A stretch of DNA of 64,000 bases. It comes from Chelonoidis abingdonii. Lineage: Eukaryota > Chordata > Testudines > Testudinidae. The DNA lies in NCBI RefSeq assembly GCF_003597395.2, contig NC_133777.1, positions 60,998,975 through 61,062,974 of the forward strand. Direction: 5' to 3'. Numbering within the stretch: position 1 is the first letter of the stretch; each line of letters begins with the position of its first letter. The translations under genes were made by a program, and so were the position numbers. Of this stretch, positions 51,408 through 62,945 are shown piece by piece. The notes under the pieces are model-generated. The model searched no databases and was not told the origin of the DNA. It saw nothing but the letters and a program-made list of their open reading frames with translations.

Positions 51408-54400
51408 CTATAAATAAATACACTGTTGTTTCCAAACAGTCTGACATTTTATACTGGTGGGGTACAGAACTGTGTTCCTGAACTTCTATTAAACCAACCA
51501 CTCAGCTACCCATGGAAGTTAGGTTCTGTCTTGTGGGAACGAGAAATACCAATCATACCATATCATGACCCTTGGTTAGAGTGAAATCTTGGTCACCTCC
51601 CCCCCACCTTGAGTAAATGGACTTTGAAGGGGAAGAAATTCTGCTGATTGCAGGCTGCTTTGCTTACTTTATGCCCATAAAGTCACTCAATGCAAACCAT
51701 GTAAGTTGTGTCTGTGCACCTCAAACTTGCCTTGGTGCTGCTTTGAAGATAGCTGCTTCACAGCAGTACTTTATGGCATGAAGGATTTGCTGGGTACCCA
51801 GGCATGCCCTCTCTGGGATCTTTCCCTTCACTACAGTGACACAATAGTAGCTGTACTGTATTTTGGGCAAATGTTTAAGTCATTTTTAAAGGCTAAAGAA
51901 CATTTTCAAAGCTGCAATTTCAGCTCTCCCTTCTATTTCTTGTGCAAATTTTTGTTCTTAGCCTGATCTGGATAAAGTTAACTTGCAATTAACGTACCTG
52001 TTCTAGCACACTGAAGAAGACCAAGTGAGTAGGTAATGTACCATTGCAAAACTCCTCATTAAGCCACTTGAGTGGATTAGAGTAAAATATATCTGCTTCG
52101 TCAAGGTAACTCTCTTTTCCAGTTAGGTCTGGAGGACATCGAAGGAATCTCATTGGTAGAGGACAGTGAACGTGGCTAGGAGGGGGAAAAAAATGGTTGA
52201 GATCCAGTGTTAAGTGATCACTTTAGATCTTAGTTTCAATTAAGGATGCTATATTGTAGGCTGTAAAACTTTCTGTTCTCTTATTTTCCCATTATCAGTA
52301 GGTGTATCTTTCTCTTCTGTGCTAGATATATAAGGTTTTTCTCACCTCTTTATTTCAAATAAGCATACAGAAAGTAAAATGAGGTGTCAGTAGTGAGTGT
52401 AGTTTCAGCTGGAGAGGTTCATAGAAAGCAATAATCCACAATCTGATCTATTTTAGATTTTAATAGCAAAAAGACCATCCTGAGTGACCTCAGTGCTTTA
52501 CTGGAGCACACTTTGAAAATAACATTATGTTGTGTTAATCCTTTAATTTTTTTATATATCAGGATGTGTCACATAGTTCTGGAAGAGTTACTTTAGTCAT
52601 GTCATACATAATAGTTCTGTCTGTTAACCTGGTAGCAGAAGTCAAGGAAATAAGCATTAAATCTTGACTCCCTGCAGTAGTTAAATATTGGAGGAGTGAA
52701 GCAATGCAAACTGCTAGGGCAAACATCTGTCTAACACTAAGCTGTTTTGGTAAAACAGGAAAAAATGCAGATGCTGGGTGGAGTAAACAATATGAAAGAT
52801 TCACTTTTCCAATTTAATACTTCATACAGAGTTAAGACAGACTGAACAATCTGGGAATAGATGCACATTATCCTGCAAATAATTCAATATATTTGAGGGG
52901 GGGAAATTGTAATACTAAAGCTACTCAAGCATACAAATTGTATTAGCTACTTTATTACCTGTAAAAAGGAGTAGAGTGGCATGGCATCATTACAAAGACA
53001 GAAGCCCATGATTGGTTAGAAGAATTGTTACAGAGCTGCTGCATATGAATCATGACATCAAGAGAGCCACGCTGGTGAATCAAACCCATGTACAGGGCTG
53101 GGAGTAAATTTGATAAAAGCAGGAAGGTTATTGCTGGTTTCTTCCATGTTTTCAGTTGTTTAAGAGAATATCCTAAAGTGAGAAATATAAAATAGTTAAG
53201 CAGATAAGCAAGTGTTAGCTATTCCTACAGCTCTCTTTTGACATAGTGCAACTTATTGAAAATTGATTAGTCATGGTTAAATTAGAAGCAAAACAGTTCT
53301 GTGTTTTGAAATAGTCAAAGTCACTGCCCACTCCAGTTTTTTTGTTTAGAATGGAAAAAAGGGGCACGTTTCGTATGGATTCCACACTCTAAAGCAGTGG
53401 TCTCCAACCTTTTCGGCTGGCGGGTGCCAGCCGAAGGACCACTGTGGCAGTGGAGCACCCGCCGAAATGCCTCCGGGGTTAGGTGCTAAGTAATGCTTCA
53501 ACAGCTCTGGGATGAAGGGAAAAAAGCAGCAGGGAGCTTCAAAATTACAGTGACAGGTGTTGACTTTTTATCAAAAGCTACCTTTCTGCAGTTAAGTGGG
53601 CTGTTAAAAAAAAAGCAAGATAGTATAAAACACCTGACTAGGACTTTGTCTACAAACTTAAGATGAACTAGTTCAACTTCTATCAGTTTTTAAATTGACA
53701 TTCTTAAACCAGAGCAACTCCTGCATAGACATTCTTATTTAAGCTTAAATCATGATTATTTTAGTTACAACTATTTCTAATGAATGCAAACTAAACCAAA
53801 ATAAGCCTTGCTTAAACTGAAATAAGAGTGTCCACACAAGGTTGCCCTGGTTTAAATAAAGCTGTTTAAAATTAAACTGGTGCAACTTTCCGTGTTAACG
53901 GAGTACCAAAAATCTATTCTTTGTAATTTTGCTCAGCTTTCATGGCTTTTGTGATATTGTTTCACCAGGGTCCTTGTTATTCTTATGGCTTTAGATCAGG
54001 GGAGTGGGCAAACTTTTTGGCCCAAGGGCCACACCTGGGTATAGAAATTGTATGGCGGGCCATGAACACTCACAAAATTGGGGTTGGGGTGTGGGCTCCG
54101 GGGTGGGGCCAGAAATGAGGAATTCAGGGTGCAGTAGGGGGCTCTGGGCCAGGGATGAGGGGTGGGATAGGAGCTCTGGGGTGTAGGAGGGTGCTCCAGG
54201 CTGGGACTGAGGGGTTCGAAGGCCAGGAGGGATATCAGGGATAGGTCAGGGGTGGGGCTCAGGATGAGGAGTTTGGGGTGCAAGAGGGTGCTCCAGGCTG
54301 GGACCAAGGGGTTCGGAGGGTGGGAGGGAGATCAGGGGTGTAGGTTCAGGACAGCACTTACCTCAAGCAGCTCCTGGAAGCAGCAGCATGTCCTCCAGGC

Positions 54401-57400
54401 AGTTCTGTTGCTAGTTGCCCAGTCCACAGGCACCACCCCTGCAGCTCCCATTGGCCGCAGTTCTCGGTCAATGGGAGCTGCAAGGTCAGGGCTTGGGCAA
54501 CTTGTGGAGCAGACCCCCTGACTGCCCCTATGTGTAGGAGCCGGAGGGGGAACGTGCTGCTGCTTCTGGGAGCCACGTGGAGTGGCCCCAGACCCTGCTC
54601 CCCGGCGTGATCTTGAGGGCCAGATTAAAACGGCTAGTGGGCCGTAGTTTGCCCACCCCTGCTTTAGAGGTAACATTTAGCGGTGCACCTAGAAAATAGT
54701 TGCTCCTGCCCCTCTGATTCAATCTGTTTGGTGGGGCTGTAAGTGAATAGAAGACTAATTCTAAACAAGCTATGGCTAGCATGCAACTTGACCATAACTA
54801 ATCTACAGCCTATATTTCATGTAAAAAAGTTTCTACAGCAGGGTAATCACCACACAACTTTTAAAATCCAAGTGCTTACCACAAAACACCATGCAAAATG
54901 GCAGTACGGGATAGATAAACCTGAATTCTTTGTGGCTCAACGTGCTGTAACAAAACAGGTATGGTACTACTGAAATAAAGTTATATAAATCACAGGTTTG
55001 TTGACAATTCAATAGCATGTAGGGATAGAAAAGACAACTTTAACAGATTTTTTAAAAACTGATTAGTAAGCCTCCTCTTCACAGTCCCAGCTGGAGGCTT
55101 CTGCTCTATTATCAAACCACCGCATTATCTGAATCCGTTCTTTGTCCCCCAGCATGAAATATGTGGGGCATGAGGAAGGGCTTCAGTTAATGTGGTGGTT
55201 CAGATAATAGTGTTTTAGAGAACAGGAAAATACTGCAGCTGCAAACAAACTACCATTTTCCAGGAATCTTACTAACAAATGCCAGTTGCCTCCAACAGAC
55301 AGATAAGGAGGAGCATTCAGTCACCCCTCTTACATGAAGAAAGTAGTACAATAAATATCATGCTTGACCATTGTGACGTTAATCACATACTGCCTACAGA
55401 TAGATGTTTTTACACCCTGGCAATGAACATACTAAAATCTAGATCAGTGTTTCCCAAACTTGGGATGCCGCTTGCATAGGAAAAGCCCCTGGCAGGCCAG
55501 GCCAGTTTGTTTACCTGCTGCGTCCACAGGTTCAGCCAATCGCAGCTCCCACTGGCCGCGGTTCGCTGCTCTAGGCCAGTGGGGGCTGCGGGAACGGCGG
55601 CTAGTACGTCCCTCGGCCTGCGCCACTTCCAGCAGCTCCCATTGGCCTGGAGCAGTGAACCGCAGCCAGCGGAAGCTGTGATCGGCCCGCCAGGGGCTTT
55701 CCCCTACACAAGCAGCGTTCCAAGTTTGGGAAACACTGATCTAGATCATAGTTAGTACTTTACTAATTTTGTGACTGGGCAACAAAACAGTAGATAAAAT
55801 TCAGTGGTGATGAATGCAAAGTCATGCACATTGGAAAACAATCCCAACTATACAAACAAAGTGATGGGGTCTAAGTTAGTTGTTACTGTTGAAGAAAGAG
55901 ATCATGGAGTCATTGTGGATAGTACTTCGAAAACATCCGCTCAATATGCAGTAGCAGTCAACAAAGCTAATCATGTTAGGAACCATTAGTAAAGGGATAG
56001 ATAAGACAGAAAATATCATAATGCCACTCTGTAAATCCATGGTATGCCCACACCTTGAGTACTGCATGCAGTTCTGGTCTCCACATCTCAAAGATATATT
56101 AGAATTGGAAAAGGTACAGAGAAGGACAACAAAAATGGAGAAAGTAAATAAGGAAAATGTTGTTTACCCCCTCACGTAACACAGGAACCAGGGGTCACCT
56201 AATGAAATTAACATGCAGCAGGTTTAAAACAAAAGGAAGTATCATCTGTCACAATGCAGTGTCAACCTGTGGAACTCTTTGTCACGGGATGGTGTGAAGG
56301 CCAAAACTATAAAGAATTAGGTAAGTTCAAGGAGGGTAGGTTCATCAATAGCTATTTATCAAGATATGGTCAGGGATGCAACCTGTTAGGAGAGACTGTT
56401 ACCTTGTCATAAAATGCTGCTCAAAATTCCAAGTGAAGAAAAGTGCTGGTGGTGAATCAAAAGTTAGCTGGGCACACAAAAACTATGGAACCAAGATTCA
56501 TCTAAGCTAGGATAGCTGGGCACCACACTATTACTCAGTACAGTCCTATAGCTTGTGGAGTCAGCCACAGGAGGCCCACTCCATTATACCTGGATCAAGT
56601 GACGTATAACTATCACAGTGGCTCCTATGCCAGCCCCTCCTGCAGGTAGTGCAGGGGGCATGATTAGGGCATCAGACTACTTTAACTTGTGCCAGGGGAC
56701 TGGAGCCATAGAGGATTGGGCCAGCACAAGGTAGTTTAAAACCATCTTTGCATCCCTCAGTTTTGAGTTGGACTAATGACTGATGTCACAACTGCGACCC
56801 AATTACAAATTTTTTCTATATTTTATTAATACCATGTTCTGAAACAGGGGAAGGCCTTTAACATTGTTTGATATTTAAATAATCACTGTCACCTGTTTCA
56901 CCTTCACATGGAACTGTCTGTTTCTACAGTGAGTTGTGTGTGAAGAGCCTGAACAAACTAATCCTCACTGCCATTTCTTATCCCCCGCGACCTTCACCTC
57001 TAGTTGTTGTCAAAATGACAAAAGACAGGACTGATTTTTATATTGTAATAATATTTGAATTGCTCCATATGCAAGTCTTTACAGAAGATTTCAGAAACCT
57101 TGAGCGAAATTAAACAAAAGAATGATTTTCCTTAACAGGCCTCAGATAAACTAAACTTTCAAACTCATTCTGCTGCTGAAAGCAAACACCTTTTAGTGAT
57201 TCAACAAAGTTTTCAATTTTGGTGCAATGCCCAATCTGCTCTCTAATCATTTACTGTGCCACCAGCAATAGTTTAGAATGATTTCATTAAGCCACTATAG
57301 TAGGGTTAAACGCAGCTATGTCATACCATTGAGTAATTTATTGTAAAATATTTGGATAATTTGTTTAATTCATTGGACACTGCAATTTGAATGAAATTTT

Positions 57401-60400
57401 CTTTGCATTAATTTCAAAATTTTGTTCTAGAGAAAATAAGTTATAACTTTGACTTAAAAATAATGTGACTGGTTCAAAGTTAATTACATGTAAGGGAGCT
57501 TACCTGTATACCAACACTGTCCAAACCACTGCCACTAGAAGGATCCGATACCTCTATGGTGCCTGGATGCAGCCGTGAATAAAGAAGGGTAGATGGGTGC
57601 CCAAAATAATCGGCAATCCCTGGGTCAAGTACCAATGCCAAGGATGAGAACCATAAAATGTCCCCAAATTCTGTAGCACATTAAACTTCAAGAATTTCAT
57701 CTGAACCAGTATCCACTGAAAGGTTAAAAAAATGAATTAATGTTAAGTATGAAAACGTTAGATTAAGTCTGTCCGGTTCTGTTATGCAACACTGCCATTA
57801 AAGGATACTATGATTTACATTTTTACCTAAAAGCATTACAACAAGTTTTTAAAGTAAAAACTATCTTGTGACAGCAATTTAGTTACTTTCAGCAGTTAAT
57901 ACATGTTACAAGCTTTATGGTTTGAAAGTTTTCTACTTTTCTATCATGGAGAACAGGCCTCTTATGCTGAACAAGACAAATGTGAAATGTTTTAAAAATC
58001 TACACACAATCGGTCTTATGTGGTCACTAACTGACTTCCAGAAAAAGTACAGGCTCATCTTTTAGAGTTATTGAATCCTTTAAATGAGACACGGGTTGTC
58101 TATAGAACTTTTTTTTAAAAACCAGGGGCAGGATTCTCAAAATTGCTCAATGTTGGTATAATCTGCTCCTATTTAAGTTACTATTTACTTCAATGGAAGC
58201 AGTTAGATCAATGCTGAGCACTTCTGAAAATCCTACCCTGAATATTTTATACATTCCTTCAAGCCCTATAGAATTCTCCTCTGCACACTTGAATATTGCT
58301 CTAATACTTCTCTGTTACCTCCTTAATGTCTCCTGCTTGGAAAAAATCTTTTCTACATATTACATGACATTGGATTAGATGGACAACTTCAAGTTTGCCA
58401 AAATTGTCCATCTTACAGTAATATTGGCAACAGTCGTCAATATAATTTAACATTTCTTACTCTGAGAACTGTGCATCTTTACCCACGTGAAAGTTGAAAA
58501 CATGCAGGATATGACTTTTGCTGATCATTGTTTTACATAATTGATGCTGTCTACAGAAAGCAGCTTTTGTAGGTAAGTATTAAACTGCCGAATACTTTCA
58601 CAAGCAGGTTTATTAGGACAGTGCTAAATAGGATCTGTAAATATTTATAGAAGCAAATAAATACCAAAACGCTACAACTGAGACATCCTAACAGAAATTA
58701 ATGCTGAGCTAAGCATAACACTACAACTCTCCCAGAACGTAACATATGCTGCAGAGAATACCAGTGTAAAGTTTAGTTGCTCTGTGCATCATTACATTAA
58801 CATGCAATCATCTCTGAACACTGACACTAAGTATCAGTGAATTGAGAAGCCACTGCATTGTTGGTCCTATTTGAAATGGCATTCTAGTGATTTAACATAA
58901 GCATAGATATTAATGGCTAGAATTATACTCATAAGATTACAGGATACAGACAAATTGTTATTAGAGTTGATGCCAAAGGCAGAATGTACAGATCTCAAAT
59001 CATTGAGACAGCGATAGCTCTTGAATTAGGAAAGTGTGGAACCATTTACCCAAGTACCAAATTGTTAGAAATGCTTACAAATTTAATTTAAAAGACATTG
59101 TAAGACAACTTACCTCACCAAAAAATACACGATCGATTATTAAAGAAATCCCTAGAGTGACCAATCTGCAAAAATCAAGAAAAAGCTCCTTGTATTACTG
59201 ACATCTTTTGAATGTTTAGATTACACATTTTTTCAGCTTGCCTCTACAATTATTGTGTATGTGTCACTGTCCCCTAAACTAGTCACAGTTACTTAGAGTG
59301 AATCACCAACACTTAGCCTTTTCTGGAACAACCACTGGTTGGCTTGGAGGTCCTCCTCATATTTTCCCCTCATGAGCTCTTTCCATGAAACCTCTCTCTT
59401 GTGAAGGATACACTGTGTTTGTACTGGAAGCAAGCCCCTTCTCCAAACTGCTGCCACAGTATTTTATTCTTCACTTTTGCACATCTCCTTAAGTTGAAAC
59501 ATGCAGGAGATGTCCTGTCCCTGCCTACAGTCTTACTAGTTTAAAAAAAAAGTAAATATTGATAAGCAGAATGCTTAAATGAATCCTGTTAGTATGGTTT
59601 TAGATGGTAACATATAATAGGTACTATTTAGTATACAGTGTCATTATTCACTGAATTAATAAAACACTTACCCTACAGGAATATAGGTGTATAGAACAAG
59701 GTCTACCTTCTTCTGTTCTTGCCAGAAATGCCTGAGCACCAAAGGTATCCATGGAATTACAGCAGTTGGACGAATAATAAATGCAAGTGCAACCAAAGTT
59801 AAATATTTGCAACTAGAAATGAAGAAAATATTAACAAAAACAATCAGAGTACAATTGTAAAGAGATTTAATTGCTTTTTCATTGACAGAGTATCACATTT
59901 TTCATGTCATCATGTTTCTGGACACTGACTGAGGCAAGTACAGCCTACAGACATCTGAACACAGCTCTGCCTTTAACCTTGAATCTTCGGGTGCAAATAC
60001 TGGCTTATTGGCCTGCTTCTATGAAAAAAATGTGTAGTAAATTAAACTATGAACGACTAAGTATCTAACTAGAAAGTATATACAGGCTTTTTAAAAAAGT
60101 AATTACTCAGTTCAAAATTAGTTAATACACTGACTCTGAATACTTGTTTGGCTTGAGTAACCATCTTTCATGTCCTTCCTAAGTCCTCAAATTAAGTGTT
60201 TCTACACTGCCCTTAAGATGAAATTAATGTCCCCCATAGGTGATTTGGTTTGAAATGAGGAACAGCAGAGTAGTAATTTTACATATCCACTACCATCCCC
60301 TGCAGATGTGCAGCAGCACCACCAGTTACCATTCCACTCAGGAACTAGAACAGCTGCAGTTTCTCCACAAACTGAGGGGTTTGGGTTGCTGGATTGACTA

Positions 60401-62945
60401 AGGATTAGTTTCCTATGGCCCCATCCCCAACAGCTTATTTGGAACCAGCACAAAAAACTCTTGGCATACAGAGAACTTGCAGGTGTTCCATCTATGCAGT
60501 CTTGCCTTGAGGTTTAATTGGTTTCCATGCCACTGCACTGACCCTTTGGATGAGTTTCACCCTCAGTAACAAAAGGAATAGTTATCTTCCACATTATCTT
60601 TATACAACTTGAATTCATCTTTCTAAATTCAGAAGCCTGTGCTTGCTTGTTCAGACAGATGTCAGACATCAGGGAGGATAACAAAAAGGCAGGAAGTTAT
60701 ATATGAACAGAAAGCATTATTTTAACAGTTGCATCCATTTTGATTATCCCAACCAAAGGTTACCAATGTTGTTAGTGTAAATTCTCTCACCTACTCCTCG
60801 TCTTTGAGCCTTCCATTGGATAGTAGAAAAGAGCAAAGATGGTGAGAACAGTTTCCATGGTGTTTGTTAGAGTTCTGGTACAGCAATACCATGTAAACCA
60901 AGAGCACAACTGGCAAAGGTACTAAAAACAATTATTAACAACAGGGTATGGGGGGGGAAGTGTTAATACAATATTTGTATAGCCTTTAATGAAAGTGGTG
61001 ATAAACCTTTCAGATATTTAATAATATCATTAAACCATTTCTTAAGTTCTGCAGTACACTGTACGCTAAAATACCATAAGGCCCATACACAAGACATGTA
61101 TTTCAAGGCTGAGACTCACCACCCACTTTGCTGTTTCTGCATTTTCTAGATGTCTCACTAATGAGTAAAGCTTTACGTCTGCTAGAGCTGACAGAACTGC
61201 TTGGACAAGTCTAGGGATCCAAATCTACATAAACAAAAAAAAAAAAAGAGAAAGTTTACTTATTTTTCTGACTCTTGTTTCTGAAGCCCCTATTAACTCC
61301 CAAGTTTAATTGCAATATATAAAACTAGGAGATTCTTGAAACATCAATCCACTGAGGAAACTAAAAGTATATGACAGTCCTCTGTATGTTTTGATGGAAA
61401 GCTTTTATTTTAAATACTGTAGTCCTAGAGAAAGATGAGTCCGGAGTTTCTATTAAAATCAATCAAAGACAGCGAGTGAATTTGACATTCAATTGAAAGT
61501 TTCCAGAAACTCAAGGTAGCACTTTCAAAATTGTTCCACAATGATGTAACTCATCTTTAAATGAAGTCGATGGGAGTTTTATTCATTATCTTCAATGGAA
61601 GCAGAGTTATGTCAATACTGAGGGCTTTTGAAAAAAACCTACCCTCAGATTCTGTTCAGTTAGTTATTTGAAGTACCTCGTCCTATACTTGCAGCCAAAG
61701 TAATCTGCTAATTAAAGAGCTACTGAGTAAATCATGTTCTGAGTCTAATGGCTAAGGATATGGTTTAATCACGGACATCACGAATTCCATGACTTTAATG
61801 AACCTCTGTGGCTACTTTGGCTGTAGTGGGGAAGGGAGCTGTCAGCCCCTCCCCTTCAGTCCCCTCACTCCATTATTTGTACTAAAAGTCATGGGCAGGT
61901 TGCAAGCTTCCATGAATTTTTGTTTATTGTCTGTGACCTGTCTGTGACTTTTACTAAAAATAACCATGACAAAATTTTAACCTTACTAGTGGTACAACAC
62001 TATCTTCTTTGACATTTGAAGAGGTTGACAGAGGGCAAGAATCACCATCTACAGTCTTCAGCCCCACTCCTGCCACTGCAGCCATGCAAGTGGACCCTTG
62101 TGGCCAGGCAGAGCCACATTAACTTAATTGAGACTTCATGCACTGGCAACTGTTTCACTCACATGGATCCCAGGGCCAAACCAGAGTCTTTCATTTTATG
62201 TGGAGGGCAGTTAAATTTCCTACCTACAATGTTTTGAAATTAAATTAATTGTTAAGTAGTAGCTGGGCTTTTAAAAAATATTTCCTTTATACTTACCAGC
62301 AGCTGAACATCATCCTTTGCCAGTAGCTGTAAAACTCTGTAGATAGTTGCAAAGAGTAATGGGTATGAATAACCCCTTAAACCTTCTGCCCATTCCCAGG
62401 TCAAGTAGCCATAATTAGTAATATTAAGGATATTTAAAGAACTTAAAAGTTTTCCTGTTAGTTTTCTGCTTATTCTCAGGATTTCCTGATTTATGTCAAA
62501 AATCTTACTCCGTGGCCACTGTCAATTAGTGATTTCTGCCAACGGTCATATTAATTTCTCAGTGCCAGGGAAACCTCTAGCTTAACACTCCTTCTACCAA
62601 AAAAGGGACAGTGGTAGTGACATAGCTCCAGGAAAGTTACTACGATATAAAAGCATGGAGCCTAGAGAGCAATATTGGGGCAATAAAGTCATCATAAAGA
62701 GATGTTATTACAGTATTGAGGACACAATTACAACAAAATGAAAAAGTGAGCATACTTAGTTCAGTTCTAGAAAGATTCCACTCATTTTAACTTCAAAAAG
62801 CAAAGGATATTTGAAAACCATATGATGTGCAACTTCAAGCGACTGCCAGTATTCATCTGGAACAAAGCTTGTCTGGACTAAAAAGCAGTTAAGTACTCGC
62901 AGAGTTATGGTAAACAAGACCAGATAAATGTTTTCACCAAAAAGC
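51288..62945 (-). CDS. PIGB: PIGB, GPI mannosyltransferase III, exons 2-12, with a frameshift and a nonsense codon
   Basis: PIGB is an ER multipass GT-C (family 22) enzyme that uses dolichol-phosphate-mannose to add the third mannose to the GPI precursor. Exons on the - strand: 62945-62811, 62417-62297, 61224-61120, 60921-60791, 59814-59672, 59165-59114, 57715-57504, 54944-54880, 53172-52959, 52175-51998, 51407-51288. The first has the acidic lumenal motif [12 protein letters not shown]. Later landmarks are [23 protein letters not shown] and [10 protein letters not shown]. Similarity to human PIGB is continuous, and phases fit except in exon 6 (2-bp duplication) and exon 8 (in-frame TAG). Exon 1 is not in the window. 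The disablements may be real (pseudogene or allele) or assembly errors; conserved splice sites and coding similarity argue for recent or artefactual damage. Confidence 0.93.
51998..52175 (-). CDS. PIGB: PIGB exon 11
   Basis: 178 nt. Encodes [21 protein letters not shown] and L-D-E-A-D-I-F-Y, ending in phase 0 (L-E-Q) at GTACGT. Confidence 0.95.
52959..53172 (-). CDS. PIGB: PIGB exon 10
   Basis: 214 nt. Encodes [13 protein letters not shown], a membrane helix, then [12 protein letters not shown] and the lumenal [10 protein letters not shown]; ends in phase 2 at GTAATA. Confidence 0.95.
53395..53475. mobile_element. Truncated hAT-type end
   Basis: CAGTGGTCTCCAACCTTTTC with a short inverted CGGCTGG/CCAGCCG core. 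No right end was found. Confidence 0.55.
53997..54661. mobile_element. hAT-type element (665 bp) in PIGB intron 9
   Basis: Ends CAGGGGAGTGGGCAAACTTT and (inverted) CAGGGGTGGGCAAACTACGG. 8-bp flank CTTTAGAT (53989-53996) / CTTTAGAG (54662-54669). The interior has degenerate units containing GCTCCAGGCTGGGACTGAGG. Confidence 0.85.
54880..54944 (-). CDS. PIGB: PIGB exon 9
   Basis: 65 nt encoding [21 protein letters not shown], practically identical to the human segment. The acceptor TTTTGTTACAG (plus strand 54945-54955) is preferred over the upstream TTTCAG because it restores the Y-S junction. Confidence 0.95.
55445..55738. mobile_element. hAT-type MITE (294 bp), same family as 7973-8271
   Basis: Perfect terminal inverted repeats CAGTGTTTCCCAAACTTGG. 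Exact 8-bp duplication ATCTAGAT at 55437-55444 and 55739-55746. The interior shares GGCCAGTTTGTTTACCTG-type words with the other copy. Confidence 0.93.
55800..56420 (+). mobile_element. CR1 LINE fragment, ORF2 C-terminal region
   Basis: Gives [13 protein letters not shown] (frame-shifted), then [19 protein letters not shown] and [11 protein letters not shown], the usual RT C-terminus of CR1. It lies antisense to PIGB, in intron 8. Confidence 0.88.
56421..57503. other. PIGB intron 8, nothing recognised
   Basis: AT-rich. No bounded element seen. Confidence 0.4.
57504..57715 (-). CDS. PIGB: PIGB exon 8, carrying an in-frame TAG
   Basis: 212 nt, phase 0 to phase 2, beginning [16 protein letters not shown]. 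The Y-G-S-H-P-W-H-W-Y motif is intact. Codon 54 of the exon (57554-57556) is TAG where human PIGB has Lys (A-P-K-R-Y-R). The frame is confirmed by both neighbours and by 16 conserved codons after the stop. Confidence 0.93.
57716..59113. other. PIGB intron 7
   Basis: 58130-58240 holds a word pattern (CTTCAATGGAAGCAG and AAAATCCTACCCT) also seen at 61590-61645, probably an old SINE/LINE tail. Otherwise nothing. Confidence 0.35.
59114..59165 (-). CDS. PIGB: PIGB exon 7
   Basis: 52 nt, [17 protein letters not shown], aligned with the V-T-L-S-L-S-L-M-I-D-R-I-F-F-G-Q membrane/loop segment; acceptor TTTTGCAG, donor GTAAGT, ending in phase 0. Confidence 0.93.
59672..59814 (-). CDS. PIGB: PIGB exon 6, frameshifted
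   Basis: Flanked by a normal acceptor (ATTTCTAG) and donor (GTAAGT). The reading frame gives [15 protein letters not shown]. Then an extra dinucleotide (plus strand ACAC at 59759-59762 where one AC is expected) turns the next codons into GTG TAA (stop at 59757-59759). Removing two bases restores similarity to the following W-I-P-L-V-L-R-H-F segment. The exon is 143 nt where phase matching needs 141. Confidence 0.9.
59815..60790. other. PIGB intron 5, nothing recognised
   Basis: No gene or bounded repeat. Confidence 0.4.
60791..60921 (-). CDS. PIGB: PIGB exon 5
   Basis: 131 nt. Encodes [25 protein letters not shown], the most conserved stretch of the family, and ends in phase 2 at GTGAGA. 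Confidence 0.95.
61120..61224 (-). CDS. PIGB: PIGB exon 4
   Basis: 105 nt (35 codons), [20 protein letters not shown] to K-W-V; acceptor TTATGTAG, donor GTGAGT. Matches the I-W-I-P-R-L-A-Q segment of human PIGB. Confidence 0.94.
61745..61985. mobile_element. Diverged copy of the 46605-46915 element
   Basis: Shares TGTGACTTTTACTAAAAATAACC and TGACAAAATTTTAACCTTA-like right-end words with 46605-46915. The left end GGCTAAGGATATGGTTTAATCACGG is decayed. Located in PIGB intron 3. Confidence 0.65.
62297..62417 (-). CDS. PIGB: PIGB exon 3
   Basis: Encodes [14 protein letters not shown], then [15 protein letters not shown], ending in phase 0 at GTAAGT. The T-W-E-W motif is strongly conserved in PIGB. 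The 5' border is either 62417 or 62414, depending on the U12 3' site. Confidence 0.92.
62415..62810 (-). other. PIGB: U12-type (AT-AC) intron in PIGB
   Basis: On the - strand the intron begins ATATCCTTTG, a match to the minor-spliceosome 5' site. It ends ATCCTTAATATTAC, with a CCTTAAT branch-like motif next to a terminal AC at 62418. No AG lies near the required border. Using AC gives F-N-N-Y-G at the junction. Ending three bases later (terminal AA, exon from 62414) gives F-N-Y-G exactly as in human. Both keep the frame. Confidence 0.75.
62811..62945 (-). CDS. PIGB: PIGB exon 2 (first membrane segment and catalytic-loop motif)
   Basis: The acceptor CTTTCTCAG is followed by 135 nt encoding [19 protein letters not shown] (first membrane helix) and F-V-P-D-E-Y-W-Q. 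The Asp and Glu at 62852-62857 are the acidic pair typical of GT-C lumenal loop 1. The exon ends ...M-V-F plus AA, followed by the U12-type donor ATATCCTTTG rather than GT. Confidence 0.95.

Noticed and set aside
54833..55018. 61-codon - strand ORF as a small gene
   Set aside because: It is PIGB exon 9 (54880-54944) read through into its flanking introns.
62414..62430. PIGB exon 3 seemed to lack a splice acceptor, taken first as a third disabling change
   Set aside because: The donor ATATCCTTTG and the CCTTAAT...AC end show a U12-type intron, so no AG is needed.
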